DNA of 5,704 nt, from contig JAJFMR010000215.1 in the NCBI GenBank assembly GCA_020696915.1, forward strand, positions 1-5,704, written 5' to 3'. The translations under genes were made by a program, and so were the position numbers. Of the stretch, positions 1 to 5,704 are shown one piece after another. The stretch's first letter is position 1, and each line of letters starts with the position of its first letter. Origin of the DNA: Rhizobiaceae bacterium (GTDB lineage Bacteria > Pseudomonadota > Alphaproteobacteria > Rhizobiales > Rhizobiaceae). Under the pieces are notes generated by a model that saw only the letters and a list, made by a program, of their open reading frames with translations, did not search any database and was not told the origin of the DNA.

Positions 1-624
1 TTGTGCCCTTGCGTCGAACGGGACGAGTTCGACCCAGGTCTCGGCCTGAGTGATCGTCTCTTCCCCGTCCGGGGCGAGGCTGCCGACGAGGTGCTCGACG
101 AGCGTTGCCCGGATGCCATGAAAACGGCGCCTTTGAGCGGTGAGCCAACTCGCGAACAGCGGGCTGCGATCGATTTCGAGACCTTCCAGGAAGTCGCCGT
201 CAAAATGACTGGCCAGCCGGCGCAGTCTTTCCGGGTCGAGCGTCTGAATGCCGTTCTCGGCCGAAGCGGCGATCTCGACGGCGTCGACGAAAAAGTCGCC
301 GAGGTCCAGCGACACGGCGTCGTCGGAGGTGACGACCCTGCTTCTGCCGTCCTGGTCGAGAACGCTCCTGAGTTTGCTTAGCGACCAGCGCAGTTCTCCG
401 CGCGGGTCGTTCGGGACATCCCACAGAAGTTCGCAAAGGCGGCTGCGGCCGACGGGACGCGGGGAAAGCGCCAGGTAGGCAAACAGCGCCCGTACCTTGC
501 GCGAGGCGGGAAGTTCGAGCACCGCGCCACCGCGGCTGATCGCCAGCGGCCCGAGCATTTTCACGCGTGTCGCTTCTGTCCGGTCGAGGAGAGCAGAACT
601 GGCCGTTTCCACGTGCGCTTCCAC
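1..624 (-). CDS. SARP/BTAD-family transcriptional regulator, N-terminal part (runs off left edge)
   Basis: The minus-strand frame is open from 657 to the window edge, with an in-frame stop at 658-660. The 208 visible residues start with a winged-helix DNA-binding region of the OmpR/SARP kind, about residues 20-106 (VKMLGPLAIS, PASRKVRALFAYLAL, LCELLWDVPNDPRGELRWSL). A BTAD-like helical region follows from about residue 110, with FDGDFLEGLEI and an FASWLTAQRRRFH stretch typical of these activators. Proteins of this class bind direct repeats in promoters and activate nearby operons. The C-terminal part lies outside the window, so a fused effector, TPR or enzyme domain cannot be judged. The start is uncertain: GTG 624 has GGAG five bases upstream, GTG 612 has GGAAG five bases upstream, GTG 636 is also in frame, and GTG 564 lacks a good site but begins just before the conserved domain. 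The gene is divergent from the plus-strand operon, so it is the natural candidate for its regulator (inference). Confidence 0.85.
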   Translation of the reverse strand, partial: MEAHVETASSALLDRTEATRVKMLGPLAISRGGAVLELPASRKVRALFAYLALSPRPVGRSRLCELLWDVPNDPRGELRWSLSKLRSVLDQDGRSRVVTSDDAVSLDLGDFFVDAVEIAASAENGIQTLDPERLRRLASHFDGDFLEGLEIDRSPLFASWLTAQRRRFHGIRATLVEHLVGSLAPDGEETITQAETWVELVPFDARAQ

Positions 625-637
625 GCATTCTCCCACG
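607..637. repeat. Three direct heptamer repeats (TTCCACG) at 12-bp spacing; candidate operator
   Basis: TTCCACG occurs at 607-613 and 619-625, and TCCCACG (one mismatch) at 631-637, each separated by 5 bp. They sit at the 5' end of the divergent SARP-like gene and may overlap its start codon. SARP regulators are known to bind tandem heptamers spaced by about one helical turn, usually an 11-bp period, so a 12-bp period is close but not classical. The stretch may also be N-terminal coding sequence, where chance repetition of GTG-GAA codons would give the same pattern. Confidence 0.4.
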
Positions 638-796
638 TTGGCACCTGGGTCGATGTTCTATCACCGAAGCCGATGGGCTGCACGCCGGCTTTCCAGGCCG
701 CACCCAGCCGCCCCGGACGGGCACCGGCTGTTGCCACGAAGGCCGGGTTCCGACGGCCCGGTGGCGCAGTCCACAGCCACCAATCGGAAGGAGACC
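625..796. promoter_or_regulatory. Divergent intergenic region between regulator and cupin operon
   Basis: This 172-bp stretch separates the regulator (minus strand) from the first operon gene (plus strand), so promoters for both directions should lie here or just inside the regulator's 5' end. I found no convincing sigma-70 pair. TTGGCA at 638-643 is a fair -35 element, but the best following hexamer (TATCAC, 659-664) is only 15 bp away and a poor match. The right half (about 665-780) is GC-rich and holds only a weak inverted repeat (CCGGG/CCCGG, about 743-762). An RBS, GGAAGGAG at 786-793, ends the region. Confidence 0.5.
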
Positions 797-1285
797 ATGA
801 TGAAACTGCAACGTATCCAGAACATGTCGCTCGCGGCCGTCATCGCGCTTGGCATTGCCGTGCCGTACCTGGGCGGTGCCGCGCTGGCGGATGACCACCA
901 CCATGTGGTCGCTGCGCCGGACGTGACGTTCAACCCCGGCCCGCCAACCCTTCCGGCCGGGGCACAGGTGGCAGTTCTGCTCGGCAGCCCGGCAAAGGAA
1001 GGGCCGTTCGTGATCCGGCTGAAGTTCCCGGCCGGCTACGTGATCCCGCCCCACCGGCACTCGAAGGAGGAGCATGTGACGGTGATCTCGGGCGGCTTCG
1101 GCATGGCCGCCGGCGAGAAATTCGACGCTGCTGCCCCTGTTCTTCCTGCGGGGAGCTTCGTGCAGATCCCCGTCGGACAGGCGCATTTCGCCTGGACCGA
1201 AGAAGGAGCCGTCGTGCAGATCAACGGCATGGGTCCCTTCGACATCGAATATGTGGACTCGAAGGACGATCCGCGCACAAACTAG
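797..1285 (+). CDS. Exported small cupin-domain protein
   Basis: The product has 162 residues. Residues 1-31 look like a Sec signal peptide: K3/R6, a hydrophobic stretch about 10-29, and ALA before DD at 31/32. The mature protein is therefore probably periplasmic. A single cupin barrel follows. Motif 1 fits G(X)5HXH(X)3E(X)6G exactly, with G80, H86, H88, E92 and G99. Motif 2 fits G(X)5PXG(X)2H, with G119, P125, G127 and H130. All four usual metal ligands (H86, H88, E92, H130) are present, so it should bind a divalent metal. Whether it is an enzyme (dioxygenase, isomerase) or a binding protein cannot be told. The start is set by GGAAGGAG at 786-793 and by the signal peptide beginning there; ATG 800 directly after is an alternative. 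The frame is open back to 497, but that part does not read as protein. HHH at 34-36 is natural sequence just after the cleavage site. It is the first gene of the operon. Confidence 0.88.
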   Translation: MMKLQRIQNMSLAAVIALGIAVPYLGGAALADDHHHVVAAPDVTFNPGPPTLPAGAQVAVLLGSPAKEGPFVIRLKFPAGYVIPPHRHSKEEHVTVISGGFGMAAGEKFDAAAPVLPAGSFVQIPVGQAHFAWTEEGAVVQINGMGPFDIEYVDSKDDPRTN

Positions 1286-1292
1286 TCACGGC

Positions 1293-1324
1293 GGCCGCCT
1301 CCGCGACTGCCTGCGGGGGCGGCC
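1293..1324 (+). terminator. GC-rich hairpin between cupin and CysK-like gene (attenuator, weak terminator or processing site)
   Basis: Bases 1293-1304 pair with 1313-1324 over 12 bp with one G-U pair (1300/1317), leaving an 8-base loop at 1305-1312. The stem begins 8 nt after the cupin stop and ends 18 nt before the CysK-like gene's RBS (AAGGAG, 1342-1347). Only CCTTCTC follows, not a T-run, so it does not look like a standard intrinsic terminator. It may reduce read-through, or protect the 3' end of the cupin mRNA so that the exported cupin is made in greater amount than the enzymes downstream. Confidence 0.5.
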
Positions 1325-1354
1325 CCTTCTCGTGAAATTTCAAGGAGATCGAAC

Positions 1355-2443
1355 ATGTCATCCAAAGCATCGACCCGGAGCACGGCCGGCCGAGGCCGCC
1401 TCTTCGACAGCATCCTCGATACAGTGGGCGACACGCCGGCAATCCGCATCAACAACCTCGGCGTCGGCCAGGCCACCATTTACGTGAAGGCGGAGTTCTT
1501 CAATCCTGCCGCTTCCGTGAAGGACCGGCTTGCGCTCGCCATCATCGAAGATGCCGAACGCAGCGGCGCGCTGAAGCCTGGTCAGACCGTGGTCGAGGCG
1601 ACCAGCGGCAATACCGGAATCGGACTGGCGATGGTCTGCGCGCAGAAAGGCTATCCGCTGGTGGTGACGATGGCCGACAGCTTTTCGGTCGAACGCCGCA
1701 AGCTGATGCGCATGCTGGGCGCCAAGGTCGTTCTCACGCCACGCGCCCAGAAGGGTTTCGGCATGTACAGGAAGGCGGTGGAACTGGCCGAAAGCAACGG
1801 CTGGTTCCTTGCCCGCCAGTTCGAGAACGAGGCGAATGCCGCCATCCACGAAGCGACGACCGCGCGGGAGATCATCAATGATTTCGCCGGATCGCGCCTC
1901 GACTGCTTCGTGACCGGCTATGGGACGGGCGGCACCATCGTCGGCGTCGGCCGGGTGTTGCGCCGGGAGCGCCCCGACACGCGGATCGTGCTCGCCGAAC
2001 CCGCCAATGCCCAGCTGATCGGCAGCGGCCACGTTCAGGAGCGCGGGCCCGCCGGCGCGCCGGCTTCGAGCCATCCAGCCTTCGAGCCCCACCCGATCCA
2101 GGGCTGGACCCCCGATTTCATTCCGAATGTCCTGCAGGAGGCGACCGATGCGCGCCTTTACGACGAGGTCGTGCCGATCGCCGGTCCCGACGGTATCAGA
2201 TGGGCAAAAGAACTGGCCCGGCAGGAGGGAATCTTCACCGGCATTTCAGGCGGCGCCACCTTTGCGGCGGCGCGGCTCGTCGCCGAACGCGCAGCCAGCG
2301 GCTCGGTGATCCTGTGCATGCTTCCCGATACGGGCGAGCGCTACATGACGACGCCTCTCTTCGACGGCATCGAGGCCGACATGGACGAGGAAGAGAAGGC
2401 GCTGTCGCTCTCCACGCCGGGATTTCAGCTCGCCGCCGCATGA
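1355..2443 (+). CDS. CysK-like PLP-dependent beta-replacement enzyme (cysteine synthase family)
   Basis: The product has 362 residues of the fold II PLP (O-acetylserine sulfhydrylase/cystathionine beta-synthase) family. Visible motifs, in order: NPAASVKDR with the Schiff-base lysine K56; TSGNTG at 83-88, which holds the substrate carboxylate; QFENEANAAIHEATTAREI at 155-173; the PLP phosphate loop GTGGT at 190-194; and GISGGAT at 296-302, then PDTGERY at 324-330. Such enzymes make cysteine or another beta-substituted alanine from O-acetyl- or O-phosphoserine and a nucleophile in the cytosol. It is longer than typical CysK (about 310-325 residues), with about 15 extra N-terminal residues and an acidic C-terminal tail (340-362). 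The usual IQGIGAGFIP reads IQGWTPDFIP (248-257), and the usual SSGAA reads SGGAT, so the natural nucleophile may not be sulfide (inference). The start has AAGGAG seven bases upstream. The decarboxylase begins 19 nt downstream. A housekeeping cysK is the main alternative, but this context argues for a specialised paralogue. Confidence 0.9.
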   Translation: MSSKASTRSTAGRGRLFDSILDTVGDTPAIRINNLGVGQATIYVKAEFFNPAASVKDRLALAIIEDAERSGALKPGQTVVEATSGNTGIGLAMVCAQKGYPLVVTMADSFSVERRKLMRMLGAKVVLTPRAQKGFGMYRKAVELAESNGWFLARQFENEANAAIHEATTAREIINDFAGSRLDCFVTGYGTGGTIVGVGRVLRRERPDTRIVLAEPANAQLIGSGHVQERGPAGAPASSHPAFEPHPIQGWTPDFIPNVLQEATDARLYDEVVPIAGPDGIRWAKELARQEGIFTGISGGATFAAARLVAERAASGSVILCMLPDTGERYMTTPLFDGIEADMDEEEKALSLSTPGFQLAAA

Positions 2444-2462
2444 CGCCGGCAAGGAGGACGAG

Positions 2463-3953
2463 ATGGATCGGTTGGGGCAAGCGGCCGTTGCCGAGCAGGA
2501 GGTCGCCGAAACCCTCGACCCGGCCGACTGGAGGCAACTCCATGCCTTGTCGCACCAGGTGATGGATGATGCGGTCGCCTATCTCAGGGATGTTCGCGAT
2601 CGCCCCGTCTGGCAAGAGATGCCGGCCGGGGTGAGGGCCGTCTTCAAGGCACCTCTGCCCCTCTCGCCGACACCGCTTCGCGACGTCTATCGGCAGGTCA
2701 CGGAGCACGTGATGCCGTATCCGATGGGCAACATCCATCCGCGCTTCTGGTCCTGGTACATGGGGTCCGGCAACTTCACCGGGGCACTGGCGGATTTTCT
2801 CGCCGCCATACAGGGCTCGAACCTCGGCGGCGGCAATCATGCCGCCGCCCTCCTCGATCAGCAGGTCGTCGGCTGGTGCCGGGAAATGGTCGGCATGCCG
2901 GAAACGGCGGGCGGCACGCTGGTAAGCGGCGGCTCGATGGCGAATCTCATCGGCCTGACGGTTGCCCGAAATGCCAAGGCCGGCGTCGACGTTCGCGAGC
3001 ACGGTGTCGCGTCCATCGAAAAGCCGCTGCGCTTCTACGCCTCCGACCAGGTGCATAGCTGCCACCGCAAGGCAATGGAGGCGCTCGGGCTTGGCAACGG
3101 CGCGCTGCGGCGCATCCCCACCGACGAGAGCTTTCGAATCGACCTTGCGGCGCTGCAGGAAGCGATCGACCAGGACCGGGCGGCAGGTTTTCGGCCCGCC
3201 TGCGTCATCGGCACGGCGGGCACCGTCAACACGGGGGCAATCGACGATCTCGGGGCGCTCGCGGCGATCTCCGCCAGGGAAGACCTCTGGTTTCATGTCG
3301 ACGGGTGCATCGGCGCGCTGATCGCCATCGCCCCCGGGAACGCCCACCGCGTCGCCGGCATCGGCCGCGCCGATTCGATTGCCCTCGATCCGCACAAATG
3401 GCTGCATGCGCCGTTCGAAGTCGGCTGCGCCCTCGTGCGGGACGCTGCCGCGCATCGCGACGCCTTCGCCGTAACTCCCGAATACCTCGAATCGGCGCCA
3501 CGCGGTCTCGCCTCTGCCCCCTGGCTGTACGATTACGGCCTGCAGACGACGCGGGGGTTCCGCGCGCTGAAGGTGTGGATGGCGCTCAAGGAGCACGGGG
3601 CGGAGAAATTCGGGCGGCTCATCGACCAGAACATCGCGCAGGCGCGCCATCTCGACCGGCTGGTGGAGGCCGAGCCCCTCCTCGAACTGGCTGCACCGAC
3701 CAGTATCAACATCGTGTGCTATCGATACCGTCCCCCGGGCATGACCGAGGAAGCTCTGAAAACCGTGAACGTCGAGATCATGCTGCGGCTCCAGGAGGAG
3801 GGGATCGCGGCCGTTTCCGACACGACCATCAGGGGCAGGCACTGTCTGAGAGCCGCGATCACCAATCATCGGACCCGGCTCAGCGATCTCGACCTGCTGG
3901 TGGCGGAAACGCTTCGTATCGGTGCGGCGGTCGCCTCGTCCGGGACAAGATAG
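2463..3953 (+). CDS. Group II PLP-dependent amino acid decarboxylase (aromatic-L-amino-acid decarboxylase-like)
   Basis: The product has 496 residues, a normal length for the family of aromatic amino acid, glutamate and cysteine-sulfinate decarboxylases. Seen in order: GNIHPRFWSW at 89-98; SGGSMAN at 155-161 (PLP phosphate); SDQVHS with the ring-stacking H198; GTAGTVNTGAIDDL at 250-263; HVDG with D280, which should contact the pyridine nitrogen; and DPHKWL with the Schiff-base lysine K312. Y341 in TPEYLES aligns by eye with the catalytic tyrosine of human DDC (Y332), and H198 with its H192. Keeping both favours decarboxylation to an amine over the aldehyde-forming variants. The usual HVDAA is HVDGC here. 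The substrate is not readable from the sequence. The start is fixed by AGGAGG at 2452-2457, five bases from ATG. Gaps of 19 nt upstream and 14 nt downstream imply co-transcription with the CysK-like and hydrolase genes, so its substrate may be the beta-substituted alanine made by the CysK-like enzyme (inference). Confidence 0.9.
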   Translation: MDRLGQAAVAEQEVAETLDPADWRQLHALSHQVMDDAVAYLRDVRDRPVWQEMPAGVRAVFKAPLPLSPTPLRDVYRQVTEHVMPYPMGNIHPRFWSWYMGSGNFTGALADFLAAIQGSNLGGGNHAAALLDQQVVGWCREMVGMPETAGGTLVSGGSMANLIGLTVARNAKAGVDVREHGVASIEKPLRFYASDQVHSCHRKAMEALGLGNGALRRIPTDESFRIDLAALQEAIDQDRAAGFRPACVIGTAGTVNTGAIDDLGALAAISAREDLWFHVDGCIGALIAIAPGNAHRVAGIGRADSIALDPHKWLHAPFEVGCALVRDAAAHRDAFAVTPEYLESAPRGLASAPWLYDYGLQTTRGFRALKVWMALKEHGAEKFGRLIDQNIAQARHLDRLVEAEPLLELAAPTSINIVCYRYRPPGMTEEALKTVNVEIMLRLQEEGIAAVSDTTIRGRHCLRAAITNHRTRLSDLDLLVAETLRIGAAVASSGTR

Positions 3954-3967
3954 CGAAGGAACGGCCC

Positions 3968-4780
3968 ATGCACGGCATAGACTATGTCGAAACGGGCCGG
4001 GGTGCAGCGGTGCTGTTCATTCCGGGTTCCTACAGCACCCATGCCGCGTGGCGGCCGATCCAGAAGCTGCTCTCGCAGCCCTGCCGCTTCATCGGAACGA
4101 GCCTCTGCGGCTACGGATCGACGCCGGAGACGCGCACGCGCGACGATGATGGGATTGCGCACGAGGTTCGGGTCATCGAGGCGGCCGCGCGTCGCGCCGG
4201 AGGGCCGGTTCATCTCGTCGGACATTCGTTCGGCGGCACCGTCGCGCTGGCGGCGGCGCTGAGCGGATCGGTGGACGTCGCTAGCCTGACGCTGTTCGAG
4301 GCCAATCCGCTCGCCCTGGTCCGGCGCTCGATGTCAGCTCTTTACCGGGGCGCGCTGGAGACCAGCCATGTCTTCGCGGCCGCGGTGGCAGCAGGTGATC
4401 CGGATGCGCCGGGCCTGATCATCGACTTCTGGGGCGGCGACCAAACGTTCGCGATGATGCCCGAGTCAGTCCGCTCCTACTGCCGCCAGAGTGCGCCTGC
4501 GAACGTGCTCGATTGGGGAACCGATTTTGGTTTCGACCCCTCGACGGAGGCCATTGCGGCCCTCGACCTTCCCGTCCTTCTCGTCAGGGGCGCGCTGGCC
4601 AATCCGGCGATGGTCGCCATGACGGACCGGCTGCAGCAATTGCTGCCCCGGTCGCGCCCGAAGATCGTCGAGGGCGCCGGACACTTCCTCATCAGCACCC
4701 ACGCGCCCGAATGCGCCGCCCTGCTTGAAGCGTTTCTGCGCGAGTGCACGACCCTCCGCCAGCCTGCCATGCAGCATTGA
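3968..4780 (+). CDS. Alpha/beta hydrolase fold protein
   Basis: The product has 270 residues and no signal peptide, so it should be cytosolic. Seen in order: the oxyanion-side strand VLFIPGSYSTHAAW at 15-28 (PG instead of the common HG); GYGSTP at 48-53; the nucleophile elbow GHSFGG at 85-90 with S87; the strand LPVLLVRG at 201-208; and catalytic H239 in GAGHFL. The acid normally found 3-4 residues after strand LLVRG is missing: the stretch is ALANPAM. The acid might instead be E111 at the end of the LTLFE strand, a position used by some haloalkane dehalogenases (inference). Members hydrolyse esters, amides, thioesters or C-C bonds, and the substrate cannot be named. The start at 3968 has AAGGA at 3956-3960, seven bases upstream, and the domain begins at once. 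The same frame is open back to 3305, but that part lies inside the decarboxylase gene and is Arg-rich non-protein. It is the last gene of the operon. Confidence 0.88.
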   Translation: MHGIDYVETGRGAAVLFIPGSYSTHAAWRPIQKLLSQPCRFIGTSLCGYGSTPETRTRDDDGIAHEVRVIEAAARRAGGPVHLVGHSFGGTVALAAALSGSVDVASLTLFEANPLALVRRSMSALYRGALETSHVFAAAVAAGDPDAPGLIIDFWGGDQTFAMMPESVRSYCRQSAPANVLDWGTDFGFDPSTEAIAALDLPVLLVRGALANPAMVAMTDRLQQLLPRSRPKIVEGAGHFLISTHAPECAALLEAFLRECTTLRQPAMQH

Positions 4781-4784
4781 GGAC

Positions 4785-5402
4785 TCAGTCGAAGCTGGCC
4801 GGCGACGAGAACGGCCGGTTCGCGTCCACCACGAAGATGGCCAGCTCATCGAGATCGGTCGTGCCGGCGTTGAACACCTCCATCGGCGTGTCGGCCCCAT
4901 GTCCGACCATGGTCATGCCGGCTTCGGTATAGGTCACTCCGTGGGGCGTTCTCTGGCCGAGCTTGCCGGCCAGCACGTAAAAGGCCTCCGGTCCCGGATG
5001 CGTATGGACCGATGTCTTGACGCCGGGCGCTCCACCGGCGCGATTGACGCGCAGCAGATATTCGCCTGCGCTGACCGGCGGCAGGGGTCCGATCTCGACG
5101 ACCCTGGTTCCGCCGACCGAAGAGCCATCTTTCGGTCCGAGCGTGAACAGCCAGACCTTGTCTGCGACCTCCGCCGCGAGCGAGGTCGGGCCGGCAGCGC
5201 CCTGCGCCTCACTCAGCGTCGGGAAATTTTCCAGCCGCCAGTACAACGGTCCGGAGGGCAGTTCATTCACCTTCTTCTCGACCACCGGCTCGACGACAAA
5301 TTTGTTATCTGCGGGCATCGAGGCTGATACCATCAGCCCGAAGGCACATAGTGAGAACATGAGCACGCCGATACGACGTGCGCTGAGGGATAGCGGCTTC
5401 AT
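4785..5402 (-). CDS. Exported cupin-domain protein, larger type
   Basis: The product has 205 residues. R9/R10 followed by a hydrophobic stretch (11-27) looks like a Sec signal peptide, with cleavage near SAS (26-28) or MPA (29-31), so a periplasmic location is likely. An N-terminal region (about 50-110: LYWRLENFPTLSEAQ, VWLFTLGP) precedes the cupin core. Motif 1 is HTHPGPEAFYVLAG, with H133, H135 and E139. In motif 2 the usual metal-binding His is M174 (GADTPMEVFN). From memory, this Met-for-His exchange recurs in relatives with the same N-terminal region, so it looks like a family trait and not a defect. Metal binding may use three ligands, or the role may be non-enzymatic. The start has AGGAGGT, the reverse complement of 5408-5414, five bases upstream. 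The gene is convergent with the hydrolase (4 nt between stops) and lies 47 nt downstream of the partial gene on its own strand, with which it is probably co-transcribed. I do not know its function. Confidence 0.87.
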   Translation of the reverse strand: MKPLSLSARRIGVLMFSLCAFGLMVSASMPADNKFVVEPVVEKKVNELPSGPLYWRLENFPTLSEAQGAAGPTSLAAEVADKVWLFTLGPKDGSSVGGTRVVEIGPLPPVSAGEYLLRVNRAGGAPGVKTSVHTHPGPEAFYVLAGKLGQRTPHGVTYTEAGMTMVGHGADTPMEVFNAGTTDLDELAIFVVDANRPFSSPASFD

Positions 5403-5449
5403 GTTGGACCTCCTGTAGCTGAAACGTCCGATCGTGGTTGGGGCGGCGG

Positions 5450-5704
5450 TCAGGATGATGAGCGTATTATGTTACGCCGAATGACTGGCACGAAGAGGTA
5501 CTTCACGGTGCGTTCGTGCATCAGCAGCAGCGCCTTCGTCGCGTCCATATCGGGGGTCGCGGCGGGTTGGGTGCAGAGATAGAACTCATCGCCGTGGGTC
5601 AGGAAGATGCGAGGGTCACCCTCGCTGACCTGCTCCCTGAGGCTGACGATATAATACCCGGTGGGGTAGGGACGGACGTCGTCTTCCGAGGCAACCTCGT
5701 TGAC
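5450..5704 (-). CDS. Unrecognised protein, C-terminal 84 residues (starts beyond right edge)
   Basis: A minus-strand frame enters from the right edge at 5704 and stops at TGA 5450-5452. It reads as normal globular protein, with GYYIVSLREQ near residues 16-25 of the fragment, GDPRIFLTHGDEFYLCTQP at about 29-47, HERTVKYLFVPVIRR at about 63-77, and a polar end RSSS. I do not recognise the family. The fragment has no transmembrane stretch and one cysteine (about residue 44). The start, any signal peptide and the main domain lie outside the window. The 47-nt gap before the cupin gene holds only that gene's RBS, so the two probably share a transcript. The alternation of charged and aromatic residues makes a chance frame unlikely, and no better frame covers this stretch. 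Confidence 0.7.
   Translation of the reverse strand, partial: VNEVASEDDVRPYPTGYYIVSLREQVSEGDPRIFLTHGDEFYLCTQPAATPDMDATKALLLMHERTVKYLFVPVIRRNIIRSSS

Noticed and set aside
638..664. Possible sigma-70 promoter TTGGCA / TATCAC for the cupin operon
   Set aside because: The spacing is 15 bp, the -10 element is poor, and it would leave an mRNA leader of about 130 nt. Not strong enough to call.
497..796. Upstream extension of the first cupin's frame
   Set aside because: It has no protein-like composition and overlaps the divergent regulator. The RBS and signal peptide fix the start at 797.
896..904. His-His-His near the start of the mature cupin, as in a tag
   Set aside because: It is only three residues, placed just after a natural signal peptide. 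There is no other sign of engineering.
200..1186. A 328-codon open frame on the minus strand crossing the regulator and the first cupin
   Set aside because: Its product is strongly Arg-rich, it crosses the divergent promoter region, and the regulator and cupin frames have clear domain motifs.
2235..3869. A 544-codon open frame on the minus strand opposite the decarboxylase and the end of the CysK-like gene
   Set aside because: It is an antisense shadow of well-supported genes in GC-rich DNA. It is rich in Arg, Gly and Pro, lacks any family motif, and spans two real genes.
3305..3967. Upstream extension of the hydrolase frame
   Set aside because: It lies inside the decarboxylase gene in another frame and is Arg-rich. 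The hydrolase domain and RBS fit the start at 3968.
4796..4817. Short stem (GGCCG/CGGCC) near the convergent stops as a terminator
   Set aside because: The stem has only five strong pairs and a 10-base loop, has no T-run, and lies inside the cupin coding sequence.

Overview
The window is GC-rich and densely coded, with strong Shine-Dalgarno sites and short gaps between genes. Codon use and protein families suggest an alphaproteobacterium, most likely Hyphomicrobiales/Rhizobiales (Mesorhizobium/Sinorhizobium type). That assignment is an inference from style, not from a marker gene. I see no rRNA, tRNA, CRISPR array, insertion sequence or phage gene.

Layout, left to right: (1) 1-624, minus strand: the N-terminal 208 codons of a SARP/BTAD-type transcriptional regulator that runs off the left edge. 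(2) 625-796: a 172-bp divergent intergenic region. Three heptamer repeats at 12-bp spacing overlap its left end. (3) 797-4780, plus strand: a tight four-gene set, probably one operon. It encodes an exported cupin, a CysK-like PLP enzyme of the beta-replacement type, a group II PLP-dependent amino acid decarboxylase and an alpha/beta hydrolase, with gaps of 69, 19 and 14 nt. A strong GC hairpin lies in the 69-nt gap. (4) 4785-5402, minus strand: a second exported cupin that converges on the hydrolase with only 4 nt between the stop codons. (5) 5450-5704, minus strand: the last 84 codons of an unrecognised gene, 47 nt upstream of the second cupin and probably transcribed with it.

Working model (inference): the divergent SARP-like regulator controls the plus-strand operon. 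The CysK-like enzyme makes cysteine or another beta-substituted alanine, and the decarboxylase converts an amino acid, perhaps that product, to an amine. The cytosolic hydrolase and the exported cupins would act on the product or on a related compound or stress. Each enzyme family is clear from its motifs. The substrate, the product and the pathway link are not visible in the sequence. The pairing of a beta-substituted-alanine synthase with an amino acid decarboxylase, next to a pathway-type regulator, makes this a candidate small metabolic cluster that I do not recognise as a described one.
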